A DNA stretch of 64,000 bases. It comes from Hallerella sp963656065. GTDB taxonomy: Bacteria > Fibrobacterota > Fibrobacteria > Fibrobacterales > Fibrobacteraceae. The notes beneath the pieces were generated by a model. The model was not told the origin of the DNA, did not search any database, and worked only from the letters and a program-made list of their open reading frames with translations. Below are positions 17,039 through 25,546 of the stretch, piece by piece. The position numbers were made by a program, and so were the translations under genes. Every line of letters begins with the position of its first letter. Position 1 is the first letter of the stretch. The stretch is from the NCBI GenBank assembly GCA_963656065.1, contig CAVKGV010000009.1, positions 43,177 through 107,176 on the forward strand, in the 5' to 3' direction.

Positions 17039-18227
17039 GGGATGTTCCTTCCAAGAGTTTGTGATACAGAGAAAGCTGGCGTGTAAAACAGCTTTGCCAA
17101 CTGAATTGCTTTGCGTAGTTCACCGCGTTCCGTTTGAGGTTCGGCAGGTCCATTTTTGAAATTCGGACGATTGCGTCGGCGAGAGCTTGCGGAGTGCGCT
17201 CTTCGAGCAGCACTCCGGCGCCCGATGCGCGGAGATGTTCGGCGGCGGCGCCGGTTGATGCGGCGACAAGCGCATCGCCGCAAGCGAGGCTTTCCAGAAT
17301 GGAAAGTCCAAATGTTTCCCAGCCGGATAGCGCAAGCGACAAGTCCGTACTGGCGTAACGCTTTGCCATTTCGCCCGTGCCGTTGATGAATCCTTCGTAG
17401 CGGATGTGCTTAAATTTTTTTTCGGCTTCCTTGACTTTCGGAAGGTCCGGTCCCGTTCCCGCAAAAAGGACTGCCGGTTCGCTTCCGAGCTTTTCGCAGA
17501 GAATCGGGTAGGCGAGAAGGAATAACCTGAGACCTTTTTCATCGCAGAACCGATGCGGGAAAAAAATCGTGAGGCGGTTCGGGTCGCCGGCTTTTAATGT
17601 CCGGACCAGATTTTCGTCTCGCGCTTCCGGGCGAAAGGTTTGCAAATCGACTCCCAGCGGAATCCATTCCAACCGATTTTCCGTAAAGCCAAATCTTTCC
17701 ATCCGGTTGAGTACTTCGTGCGAACTCGCTTCGAGTTTTCGGTAATTCCGGAAGCTAGCCCGTGCGTAGGCAAAAGCGGCGGATTCTGCAAACCTTGCGA
17801 TTTTGGGAAGTCCCCATTTTTCAAAGAAGCGCCGGACGTAGGTGACGGGAAAATCCGCATGCCAAAAGGCGGTCAGCGCGGATTTCTTAGAAACTTTTTC
17901 CGCGGCAGAGGAAACCGCTTTGGGAAGAATATACGGGGAACCGACTTCGATGATATCCGGTTGGTATTTTTCCAGATAGGGTCGGATGTCTTTTTGTTTC
18001 CACAAAAAACGGTATTCCCAGTTTCCGGGAAAGCGGAACGCTTTTCTGTGTTCGATGACCAGCGATTCGGAAATTTTTTCGGTGAATGTCTTGGCATCGT
18101 TCTGGACGAAGATCAAGGTCGCGTCATCCCGGTCCTTGTAAAATTTCATGCGCTCTAAATGGTAACGCCTGACTCCTCCGCCCGAGGGGCTCCAAAAATT
18201 GTTGAAATCGACGATGACGAAGCTCAT
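17031..18227 (-). CDS. Glycosyltransferase family 4 (GT-B fold)
   Basis: A 398-residue cytoplasmic or peripheral membrane glycosyltransferase that should transfer a sugar from a nucleotide donor. The N-terminal acceptor domain has the glycine-rich SPSGGGVRRY loop. The donor domain contains LTIFFPHRFCDEKG, VLFAGTGPDLP, and the retaining E-x7-E motif in ETFGLSILESLACG. The acceptor is unknown; lipopolysaccharide or exopolysaccharide are plausible. The start forms an ATGA overlap with the upstream primase-like gene, an unusual partnership for a sugar transferase. Confidence 0.9.
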   Translation of the reverse strand: MSFVIVDFNNFWSPSGGGVRRYHLERMKFYKDRDDATLIFVQNDAKTFTEKISESLVIEHRKAFRFPGNWEYRFLWKQKDIRPYLEKYQPDIIEVGSPYILPKAVSSAAEKVSKKSALTAFWHADFPVTYVRRFFEKWGLPKIARFAESAAFAYARASFRNYRKLEASSHEVLNRMERFGFTENRLEWIPLGVDLQTFRPEARDENLVRTLKAGDPNRLTIFFPHRFCDEKGLRLFLLAYPILCEKLGSEPAVLFAGTGPDLPKVKEAEKKFKHIRYEGFINGTGEMAKRYASTDLSLALSGWETFGLSILESLACGDALVAASTGAAAEHLRASGAGVLLEERTPQALADAIVRISKMDLPNLKRNAVNYAKQFSWQSCFTRQLSLYHKLLEGTSHD

Positions 18228-20113
18228 TTTTCTTTTTCTTTCATCCGGTAGGACTTGTCCGAAAAGAGAAGATTTGCTTCGTAGAGGGTCGAACCGGAAC
18301 CTTTCAGATTGACGGTGAGCCAGAGCGCTCCGTCTTCCTTGCGCTCAATCCAGAATGTCGCATCGGCATCGCGCAGGTATGGACCTGGACCGATGATTTT
18401 GTCTCCATCCTTGATGCATGATCCGCTGATGAAAACAGGAATATCCAGATTCTTGTAAAGATCGAGTGCCGCCGAGGAACGCCGTTCGCAGAGATCCGGA
18501 ATGTCCGCCCGATCCGAGATGCGGAGATGATCGATTCCGTCGATAATGAGAATCAGGTTCTGCTTTTCGGAAAGTTCGTTTTGCAATTCCTTGAGGAATG
18601 TGTTGAAATTGAATGTTTCCGTATCTTCCCAGATTTCGATTCGTTCCGTCTTGACGTATGACAGAAGCTGCTGGGTCGCATCGTGAACGCACTGGTTTAA
18701 TGTTTCGTCCTTGTTCTGCTTGCGGACATTCGCTTCGGAAATTCCGGCGAGCATGGCGACGAATCGGTCGAAGACCTGTCTGCGCGGACTGTCCAGGGCG
18801 ACGTAAATAACTTTGGCGTTCGGATTTCCTTCGATAAGGTCTAGCGCAAAGGAGGATAGGGCATAGCTTTTAAACCCGAACGGTTCGGAAGAGAGAAAAT
18901 AGTAGCCGGGCAAGATTCCGTCGAGAGCGTGGGACAGGGTCGGAAAATTGGAAAGGCAGTAGCCGACATCGGATTCCGCGTCGCGGGTCATTGCCGTGGT
19001 AAAATTTTCACGGATGTCCTGGAGAAGTACGGACTTGCGATGCGTGTGCATGGTGTCTTCTTCGGTATCCCGGATTTTTTCGAGGAACGCGTCGGCTCCG
19101 TTTTTGCGGACTACCGTATCGACGGTTTCGCCGATGGGCAGAATGATGGATTTAAAGCGCATCCCTTCCGATTCCGCAAGTTCGAGGCTTTTGCGAATGT
19201 GAAGCTCCTGGTTCCGGCGGTTCGGCTCTTTGCGGAGAACCAGCGTGATGCTTTCGGCTCCGCAGGCTTTGAGCTTGTAGAGGTGGCTGCGGCTAAAAGG
19301 CTGGTACATCGTTGAAACGACGCCTGAAATCCCGGCGAGATCCGCGGTCAGGGCGTCAAAAAGCCCTTCGACAACGATCGGATTTTCCACGTCCTGCTGG
19401 ATGTTGAAAGGAATATCCAGCGGACCGGAGGCGTAAGAAATGTAAGTGTCTTCGTTTGAATTCGGCGTTCCCGCGTTGTCGAGAATCCGCCCATAGACGG
19501 AGTGGATGACGCCTTTGGAATTGCGGGCGGGAATGGTGAGTCGCGGCTCGTGGGAAATGTCGAGATTGTCGAGGTAAAAGCTGACTTCGTGACGTTCTAG
19601 TCCGGAGAGCAGGCAGTAGCTGTAAAAAGGTTCCGGGTCGCCGCTGTAATACCCGATGCCGTAGAGTTTTGCCTGTCCGAGGCTCCAACCGCGGGACTTG
19701 AGAAATTCCGCCGTGGACTCGCTTTTTGTTGCGGCCCAGTGGCAATAGCGGACAAAACTTTCAAGAATGCGGACTTTTTCACCGCCGATTTCCTTGTTCT
19801 TGTGATGATCCGTCTCGCCGTTTTCGAATTCGACGCCCCAAAAATCTAGAGCTTCCTTGCGCGCCGCGTTTTCGTCTAGTCCGTTGAAGCGAGTCCGCAT
19901 GAGAAATTCAATCAGGTCCCCGTCGCTGTCGCATTGCAGGCAGCGGTAACGCCAATAACCCAGCGTATTGTAAAAGAAGAGGGATGATTCTTCGGGTGCA
20001 TGGAAGGGACACTGGGACATCAGATTGCGTCCCCAGCGTCTTAGGGGAATGCCCAGGCGTCGTGGATGTGTCTTGACGCGGGAAAGATCGAGTTTCTCTT
20101 CTTCGACGAGCAT
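18224..20113 (-). CDS. Primase/helicase-like fusion (CHC2 zinc finger, Toprim, DnaB-type RecA fold), probably degenerate
   Basis: A 629-residue protein with the layout of phage T7 gp4 or Twinkle. A zinc ribbon (C35, H38, C58, C61) is followed by a Toprim region (about 240-300) with E249 and D253 in VVEGLFDAL. A DnaB-like RecA domain (about 390-610) has a Walker B-like LILIIDGID. Key residues are lost. The second Toprim motif, normally DxD, reads LVLRKEPN. The P-loop reads EPFGFKS, with phenylalanine replacing the invariant glycine before K415. It may therefore be a structural or regulatory relative rather than an active primase/helicase. An AGGTGA ribosome-binding site supports the start. It heads the operon running to GH8. 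Confidence 0.78.
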   Translation of the reverse strand: MLVEEEKLDLSRVKTHPRRLGIPLRRWGRNLMSQCPFHAPEESSLFFYNTLGYWRYRCLQCDSDGDLIEFLMRTRFNGLDENAARKEALDFWGVEFENGETDHHKNKEIGGEKVRILESFVRYCHWAATKSESTAEFLKSRGWSLGQAKLYGIGYYSGDPEPFYSYCLLSGLERHEVSFYLDNLDISHEPRLTIPARNSKGVIHSVYGRILDNAGTPNSNEDTYISYASGPLDIPFNIQQDVENPIVVEGLFDALTADLAGISGVVSTMYQPFSRSHLYKLKACGAESITLVLRKEPNRRNQELHIRKSLELAESEGMRFKSIILPIGETVDTVVRKNGADAFLEKIRDTEEDTMHTHRKSVLLQDIRENFTTAMTRDAESDVGYCLSNFPTLSHALDGILPGYYFLSSEPFGFKSYALSSFALDLIEGNPNAKVIYVALDSPRRQVFDRFVAMLAGISEANVRKQNKDETLNQCVHDATQQLLSYVKTERIEIWEDTETFNFNTFLKELQNELSEKQNLILIIDGIDHLRISDRADIPDLCERRSSAALDLYKNLDIPVFISGSCIKDGDKIIGPGPYLRDADATFWIERKEDGALWLTVNLKGSGSTLYEANLLFSDKSYRMKEKEK

Positions 20114-20229
20114 AAGTCACCTCAATTTTAACGATAGAAATTTTTTGAAAATAGAAACAATGCGGTCTGAGCTTAGTTGGCGGTCAGAGCTTAGTTGAGA
20201 GAGCTTAGAGCTGCAGACATTTAAATTCC

Positions 20230-20760
20230 GAGAGTGGAGTTTGGAAAGTGGAGAGTGGAGTTGTCAGTGGAGCGAACCGTTTTCGTACTCTGTCATTCTG
20301 GAGAGGTCGAAGACCTCGATAGAATCCCCGTCCGACGTCATTCTGGAACTCCCGAAGGGAGTGATAGAATCAGCTCTACGCTCTGACATGGATCCTATCG
20401 GTCGCGGAGCTCCCTCCAGGATGCCCGCTAGAAGAAAAAGTTCGTTCAAAAGTCACTCCATTCTCAGATCAGACTCAGCGTGGCCATGGGGGTGGTTGCA
20501 AGGAAGGGGGACCTTGGCCTTTCGCAACTCGGAAAGATCCCCCTACCTTGCCCCTCGCCGGGAAGGCGCACATCCGCCGAGAGGCGGAAAAAGGGTCGCT
20601 TCGCAACAAAAACACTCCACTCTGAATTTTCAGTTCTAAGCTCTGACATGGATCCTATCGGTCGCGAGCTCCCTCCAGGATGACAGAAGAGCGTTCCTGC
20701 CCGCCGTCATTCCACACTCCACACTCCACTCTCAGATCTACGCTCCGACAACCCCGCTTT
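20230..20760. repeat. Intergenic structured repeat cluster 3 (largest)
   Basis: The 725-nt gap 20114-20838 has no supportable gene. It contains simple AGTGGAG-type repeats (about 20230-20265), A-type hairpin units at 20292-20326 (stem GAGGTC/GACCTC) and 20337-20371 (ACTCCC/GGGAGT), and a B-type unit from 20390. A companion module at 20491-20565 contains its own GGGGGA/TCCCCC hairpin. A second B-type unit covers 20650-20684, with a CCACACT/CCACTCT-rich end. ORFs across it are by-products of the repeats. Confidence 0.88.
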
Positions 20761-20825
20761 CCGTTTTAACCAATCCCTTTCTCCTAATCATTTCTAACGC
20801 CCTTATTCCAAAATCCCAATTTTTT

Positions 20826-20831
20826 TAAATT
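20826..20831 (+). promoter_or_regulatory. -10-like box of ruvC (leaderless)
   Basis: TAAATT ends 7 nt before the ruvC ATG at 20839. There is no Shine-Dalgarno sequence between them, so the transcript probably begins at or beside the start codon. Confidence 0.45.
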
Positions 20832-20838
20832 CTACGTC

Positions 20839-21408
20839 ATGATTATTCTCGGGATAGATCCGGGCTCCTATACGACGGGCTACGCTTTTTTGGAAAAGGA
20901 TGGAAACGGTCCGATTCGCGTTCTCGAATATGGAACGGTTTCCGCTCCGAAAAAGGATGCTTTTGAAGATCGGTTGGTGAAAATCGTCTGCGATTTGGAA
21001 AAACTGCTGGATATCTATAAACCGGGCGTTTTTAGTATGGAAAGTGCGTTCTTTGCAAAGAACGTCCGCAGCGCGATGGTTTTGGGGCATGTCCGCGGAG
21101 CGATTCTTGTGATGTGCCATCGTCGCGGCATGGAATTTTTTGAATATAGCCCACGTTCGGTCAAACAGGCTGTTACGGGGGACGGAGCCGCTTCAAAAGA
21201 AAAAGTCGCCTACATGGTGACCGCGCGTCTTGAAATCAAGAAGGAAAATGTAATGCTTGACGCAACGGATGCTTTGGCGATAGCCTGTACGCACCTGTTT
21301 TCCCGAAATGAATTTGTATGTGAAAAAAACAGGCGCTTGTCGCGTTCTTCAAAAAATGCGGCTTTGCGTGCGCTTGTCCTAAAAATGGGAGGCTCGCTTC
21401 CTGAATGA
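20839..21408 (+). CDS. ruvC: Crossover junction endodeoxyribonuclease RuvC
   Basis: A 189-residue Holliday junction resolvase acting with RuvAB in recombinational repair. All four catalytic acids are visible: the first D in GIDPGS (residue 7), the E in SMESAFFAKN (about 68), and the pair in MLDATDALAIA near the C-terminus. The extra C-terminal 20 residues after ACTHLF are basic and not part of the core. ruvA and ruvB are not adjacent. The stop overlaps the start of the M15 peptidase gene by 4 nt. Confidence 0.96.
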   Translation: MIILGIDPGSYTTGYAFLEKDGNGPIRVLEYGTVSAPKKDAFEDRLVKIVCDLEKLLDIYKPGVFSMESAFFAKNVRSAMVLGHVRGAILVMCHRRGMEFFEYSPRSVKQAVTGDGAASKEKVAYMVTARLEIKKENVMLDATDALAIACTHLFSRNEFVCEKNRRLSRSSKNAALRALVLKMGGSLPE

Positions 21409-22091
21409 AAACTCTAGCTCCTTACGGGCTTGACGATACAGGTCTTGTCCGAATTCCCGAGACGGATTACTTTGTACAAAATTCCGTGCTGGAGCCTTTT
21501 TTAAGACTTTCCGAAAGTGCCAGAAGGGCGGGCTTCGACATCCGCGTGGAAAGCGCTTTCCGTTCTTTTGACAGGCAACTTTCTATCTGGAACCGCAAAG
21601 CGACCGGTAGGTTGAAATTGCTAGATGCGGACGGAATTCCGTTTCGGAAAATTCCGGAAGACGCTTCGGATAGGATGCGCGCCATTCTTCTCTGGTCGGC
21701 GCTTCCCGGTGCGTCTCGGCACCATTTTGGAACGGAACTCGACGTGGTCGATGGAAACAGCGTGCCGAAAGGCTATGAAGTCGAGCTGACCGAAGAGGAG
21801 TGTGACGGAATGTTCGCTCCTTTTCACCGCTGGCTTTCGGAACAGATTCAGGCTGGAAAATCTTTCGGCTTTGAACGTGTCTTTGTGCCGGGCTGCGGAA
21901 AGATCCGTCCGGAACGCTGGCACATTTCCCACCGGGCGTCGGCTGCCGAGCAGGAATCCCTCTTTGAACCGGAAACATTGCGGACTATCTACGAACGCTC
22001 CGACATGGAATTGAAAGATGCCGTCCTGGAACATTTTGACGAGCTGATGCGTGACTATGTCTTTCCTTATTTTTGGAGAGGCGTCCGGTGA
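21405..22091 (+). CDS. M15 family peptidase (VanY / D-alanyl-D-alanine carboxypeptidase type)
   Basis: A 228-residue zinc peptidase of the LAS fold. The zinc-site motif SRHHFGTELD supplies a histidine and an aspartate, and RPERWHISH supplies the third ligand. ESAFRSFDRQ is the conserved upstream strand. Such enzymes remove the terminal D-Ala of peptidoglycan stem peptides. No signal peptide is seen, so it may act in the cytoplasm on recycled muropeptides, or the export route is not obvious. It overlaps ruvC by ATGA, and its stop overlaps the next gene by GTGA. Confidence 0.85.
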   Translation: MKTLAPYGLDDTGLVRIPETDYFVQNSVLEPFLRLSESARRAGFDIRVESAFRSFDRQLSIWNRKATGRLKLLDADGIPFRKIPEDASDRMRAILLWSALPGASRHHFGTELDVVDGNSVPKGYEVELTEEECDGMFAPFHRWLSEQIQAGKSFGFERVFVPGCGKIRPERWHISHRASAAEQESLFEPETLRTIYERSDMELKDAVLEHFDELMRDYVFPYFWRGVR

Positions 22092-22795
22092 GCGCTTCGG
22101 AATTTCGCGATGCTTCCGCCCAGGGCATTTTCCCGTTTGAACTGAAAACGTTCGGATTTTCCGCAGAAGGCGTGCCTCTCCGTTATCTGCCTTCTCGAAA
22201 AGAAACGCGTCTCCTGATCTTTGCCGCGATACACGGTGAGGAAGTTGAAACGACGTTCCTGCTTTCCCGCGCCTTGCGGATGCTTTGGGAGGCGCCTTCC
22301 CATGTCGCTTGTATCCTTTCGTTAAATCCGGACGGAATCTTGCGGGGAACGCGGGGAAATTTTCACGGAGTCGATCTGAACAGGAATTTTCCGACGGCGG
22401 ACTGGAAATCCGGAAAGACGTTTTCGCGGCTTGTTCTTGAAGCTCCCCGGATAACGGAACTTTCGACAGGAAAATTTCCCGCCAGCGAATCGGAAGTCCG
22501 GGCGCTAATCGATCTGATTTGCCTATTGGGCGTTTCCAAGGCCGTGGCTTTACATTCTCCCCTGGGCTGGATCGATTCCGGTGAACGGTCGAAGCTTTGC
22601 ATGGATTTGGAACGCGTTTTTGGGCTTTCCTGGAATTGCGGGGCCGGCTACGCGACACCCGGAAGCTTTGGAACGTTTGCCGCCGAAAGAAAAATGGACT
22701 GCGTAACGGTTGAACTTCCGCGCGAAGCGCCCGAAGTGCTGTCTATCCGGTATGCGGAGCCGCTTGCGCGTTTTTTGCGGGATTTTGACGGCTAG
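22088..22795 (+). CDS. M14-type zinc carboxypeptidase, murein peptide amidase (MpaA)-like
   Basis: A 235-residue M14-fold protein. Zinc ligands appear in IHGEEVE, and substrate-binding motifs in LNPDGILRGTRGN and VDLNRNFP. The catalytic glutamate is likely in VTVELPREAPE. MpaA hydrolyses the D-Glu-mesoDAP bond of recycled murein tripeptides in the cytoplasm, and lack of a signal peptide fits this. The GTG at 22088 forms a GTGA overlap with the M15 stop and has GAGG six nt upstream, so I prefer it to an ATG at 22073. The pair suggests a peptidoglycan-recycling unit. The 3' end overlaps pssA by 4 nt on the other strand. Confidence 0.83.
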   Translation: MSASEFRDASAQGIFPFELKTFGFSAEGVPLRYLPSRKETRLLIFAAIHGEEVETTFLLSRALRMLWEAPSHVACILSLNPDGILRGTRGNFHGVDLNRNFPTADWKSGKTFSRLVLEAPRITELSTGKFPASESEVRALIDLICLLGVSKAVALHSPLGWIDSGERSKLCMDLERVFGLSWNCGAGYATPGSFGTFAAERKMDCVTVELPREAPEVLSIRYAEPLARFLRDFDG

Positions 22796-23595
22796 TTTTC
22801 GTCTTTGGCGAGAGCCGCTTCCGCCAGGATCTGGCTGCGATTGACGAATCCCATCGTGAATCCTCCGACGATATAGAGGGCGCAGAGGATTAGCAGGAAA
22901 CCCGGGATAAAGGAAAATTTCGGCGAGATGAAGAGGAACCCGCAAAGGTACACGATGAGCACAAGTACGACCTGGATTCCGTTGATGAATTTGTTTTGAC
23001 GGGGTTGGAGTTTCGGAAGAAAACAGGGGCAGACCATCAACAGGCCGGTGAGCAGCATGACGATGACCGGGATGAAAAGCAGATTCGTGTTGCTGGCGGT
23101 AAAAATTTCGTGCTGCGACGTATAGGTGAGGAGAATGACGTTGATGGCTCCGGCAAATGTGCTGGGAAGTCCCGAAAAATAGTGCTTGTAGGCGTCGCTG
23201 TCCATTGCATTGTATTTGGCGAGTCGCATGGCGGCGCAAAGAACGTAGATGGCGAAGGCGACAATTACGAGCGCGAGATTCTGTCCGAGCCAATCGGGAA
23301 CATTTGCCTTGTAGCAGAAGAAAAGGCAGAAGGCCGGGGCAAGCCCGAAGCCCACCAAGTCTCCCAGGCTGTCGAACTGGGCTCCAAACTCGGAACTTGC
23401 GTTTACCAGCCTCGCGGCAAATCCGTCAAGCTTGTCGCAAAGAACCGAAAGGATGACAAAATAAGCGGCCATGCGGAATGGATCTAGCGTGGAGTAGCCG
23501 TTAAACATGCCGGCAGACCAACAGACGGAAAATACGCCGAGCAAAAAGTTCATGCTGGTGAAGGCATTCGGCAAGATAAAGCGCGCTTTTTTCAT
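22792..23595 (-). CDS. pssA: CDP-diacylglycerol--serine O-phosphatidyltransferase
   Basis: A 267-residue integral membrane enzyme that makes phosphatidylserine, the precursor of phosphatidylethanolamine. The CDP-alcohol phosphotransferase signature DG-x2-AR-x8-G-x3-D-x3-D is present from DKLDGFAARL to FGAQFDSLGD. About seven to eight hydrophobic helices are predicted, including N-terminal LPNAFTSMNFLLGVFSV and several C-terminal ones. The start has GGAG eight nt upstream. Neither psd nor another phospholipid gene adjoins it. It stands alone after the terminator of the peptide-binding protein gene. Confidence 0.93.
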   Translation of the reverse strand: MKKARFILPNAFTSMNFLLGVFSVCWSAGMFNGYSTLDPFRMAAYFVILSVLCDKLDGFAARLVNASSEFGAQFDSLGDLVGFGLAPAFCLFFCYKANVPDWLGQNLALVIVAFAIYVLCAAMRLAKYNAMDSDAYKHYFSGLPSTFAGAINVILLTYTSQHEIFTASNTNLLFIPVIVMLLTGLLMVCPCFLPKLQPRQNKFINGIQVVLVLIVYLCGFLFISPKFSFIPGFLLILCALYIVGGFTMGFVNRSQILAEAALAKDEN

Positions 23596-23631
23596 AACGA
23601 GTTCTCCATTTCGGTGGATACAATCTAAATA

Positions 23632-23658
23632 AAAAAGTCCGCTTGGTACGGACTTTTT
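23632..23658 (-). terminator. Terminator after the peptide-binding lipoprotein gene
   Basis: A perfect 10-bp stem AAAAAGTCCG / CGGACTTTTT around a 7-nt loop has A/T tracts on both sides. It lies between the SBP stop (23666) and the pssA start. Confidence 0.9.
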
Positions 23659-23665
23659 CTGGAGA

Positions 23666-25453
23666 TTATTGCGCTTTGACAGGCTTGATTTTCCAAAGAG
23701 CCTTGATCCCTGCGCTGACGATCAGGTTCTGGGGTGGGGCGTAGGGGTTTTCCTCGGTAGGAAAGTTTGTCCAATGCTTTGTCGAGAACTGGTAGTATTG
23801 GGTGGGACGGTACATCAGGGGGAGTACGGGAATCTTTTCCATAAAGATTCTGTTCAAGGAACGGTAGGCCTTTTGCAGTTCCGCGGAATCGGTAAGGGAG
23901 GGAATCAGTTCGAGAAGGCTGTCCGCCTGCGGATCGCTGAAACGACCCTGGTTCGAAAAGGCTTCCTCGCCGACAGGCTTTGCGCTCTTGCTGTTCATCA
24001 CCTGGTCGAATCGCGTCCACGGAGTTGCTGCGGAAAGGTCGGCTGTTTGCGTCTTCATCGCCAAATCAAACTTTCCGTAGCGCAAATCCTTTTCCCATTC
24101 GCCGTAATCGACAAACCGCTGGTTGGTCGAAATTCCGATTTGTTTAAAGGACTCGGCGACAACCTTGATGACGTCTTCCCAGTCGGTCCATCCCTGCGGA
24201 CATTCGATGCTTAAAGGACGAACGGGACGGCCATCCTTGTTCAGAAGATGCCCTTGCGTGTCCCAAGAGTAACCGGCCTCTTCGAGTATCTTTTTGGCGC
24301 GTTCAAGATCATAGGTATAGCCGTATGCCTTGGCGTCTTCTTCGTTGAAATAGCGGGATTCCTGTCCAAAGGGAAGAATGAATCCCGGTTCGACGGATGC
24401 CGTGTAATTGGATACGGCGACCGTTTTTATCTTTTCAAAGTTTATCGCATGGGCGAGCGCCCGCCGGAATGCGATATCGGTAAACGGTGTCGTAGTCGTT
24501 GCGATGAAAAGAGTCGGGATGGAACCCGGATAATGGTAAGGTTCTTTCAGGCTCCACGCTCGGATGTCGTCGCGCTTCTTTTCCCAGATTCGGGGCATGA
24601 AGATGGAAGACACGTCGAGTTCGCCCTTGGTCATCGCATTGTTGAAAAGGTTGTTGCTGGGGTAGAGGGTATGGATGACGTAGAGCGGGGCAGGTTTTTT
24701 CCCGCCGTACTTGGCGTTTCCCCAATAATTTTCGACACGCTTAAGGACAATCTTGTCCGGGTAGTAGGCTTCGAGGTTATAAGGGCCGGAGATGACAGGT
24801 GAAGAATCGTTCTTGAACGCGAGGACGTTGGCGTAGTTGTAGCGCCCATTTTTTTTGGAAGCTTCGACTAGCGGCTCGAAAACTTTCTTGGGAAGAATCG
24901 ACGTTTCGGAAAGGAGGTTGATGAGAACTAACGGGTTCCTGTTTTTCTTGTTCATGACGAATTCGAGGCGATTGCCGTCTGCGGAAATTCGTTCAATGTA
25001 TTGCCAACCGCCATGGCGCGGTGTCGGAAAAAGCGAATCGAGATGGAATGTGTAGAGAACATCGTCCGCGGTCACTTTTTCGCCCGTATTCCAATGAGCT
25101 CTGACATCTAGTTCTACGATGATGGATGAATCCGTCTGTCGGTAGGAACTGGCGAGCATCGGCTCCGTCTTCCCGTCAAGGATGTTGTATGTAAAAAGCG
25201 ATTCGTACATAAGGCGCACGTTGCCGTCTATCGGGAAATTCGGGTCGGCGTCTAGCGGGTTGAATGTTGTGCCGGGGGGCGCCCAATCCAATCCGCCGAC
25301 ATAAAGCGTTTCGGCGCGCGGGTAAGGGGAATTTTCCTGCGAGACAGAATCGTCTTTGCCTGAGCAGCCGACGAGCGCCAGGAAAAAGAATCCGGATACG
25401 AATTCTAGAAGACGATGGTTTTGTATGAGTCTTTGACGCAAATGGTTATCCAC
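23666..25453 (-). CDS. Extracellular solute-binding protein family 5 (oligopeptide ABC transporter), orphan
   Basis: A 595-residue lipoprotein of the OppA/DppA family. The signal FFFLALVGC ends at a lipobox cysteine (about residue 30). The mature protein shows the family landmarks: an early YESLFTYN segment, W-N-T-G-E-K-V-T-A-D-D-V-L-Y-T-F in the substrate lobe, and a C-terminal IPVLPLMYRPTQYY. It should bind peptides or another small solute at the membrane surface. No permease or ATPase gene is adjacent, so its transporter is elsewhere or it acts as a sensor/receptor. A GTG at 25453 is used; the ribosome-binding site is weak, so the start may lie slightly downstream. Confidence 0.88.
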   Translation of the reverse strand: MDNHLRQRLIQNHRLLEFVSGFFFLALVGCSGKDDSVSQENSPYPRAETLYVGGLDWAPPGTTFNPLDADPNFPIDGNVRLMYESLFTYNILDGKTEPMLASSYRQTDSSIIVELDVRAHWNTGEKVTADDVLYTFHLDSLFPTPRHGGWQYIERISADGNRLEFVMNKKNRNPLVLINLLSETSILPKKVFEPLVEASKKNGRYNYANVLAFKNDSSPVISGPYNLEAYYPDKIVLKRVENYWGNAKYGGKKPAPLYVIHTLYPSNNLFNNAMTKGELDVSSIFMPRIWEKKRDDIRAWSLKEPYHYPGSIPTLFIATTTTPFTDIAFRRALAHAINFEKIKTVAVSNYTASVEPGFILPFGQESRYFNEEDAKAYGYTYDLERAKKILEEAGYSWDTQGHLLNKDGRPVRPLSIECPQGWTDWEDVIKVVAESFKQIGISTNQRFVDYGEWEKDLRYGKFDLAMKTQTADLSAATPWTRFDQVMNSKSAKPVGEEAFSNQGRFSDPQADSLLELIPSLTDSAELQKAYRSLNRIFMEKIPVLPLMYRPTQYYQFSTKHWTNFPTEENPYAPPQNLIVSAGIKALWKIKPVKAQ

Positions 25454-25546
25454 CTTTTTGTTTATTTCCGTTCAGAATTTTTATACATCTTTTCTTAAAT
25501 CTATAGAAATTTTGACCAAAAAAAACATTTTTGTTTGTAAAAAAAA

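Noticed and set aside
20165..20800. Several open frames in the large intergenic region
   Set aside because: They coincide with structured repeats, have no ribosome-binding site or start box, and their protein sequences look random.
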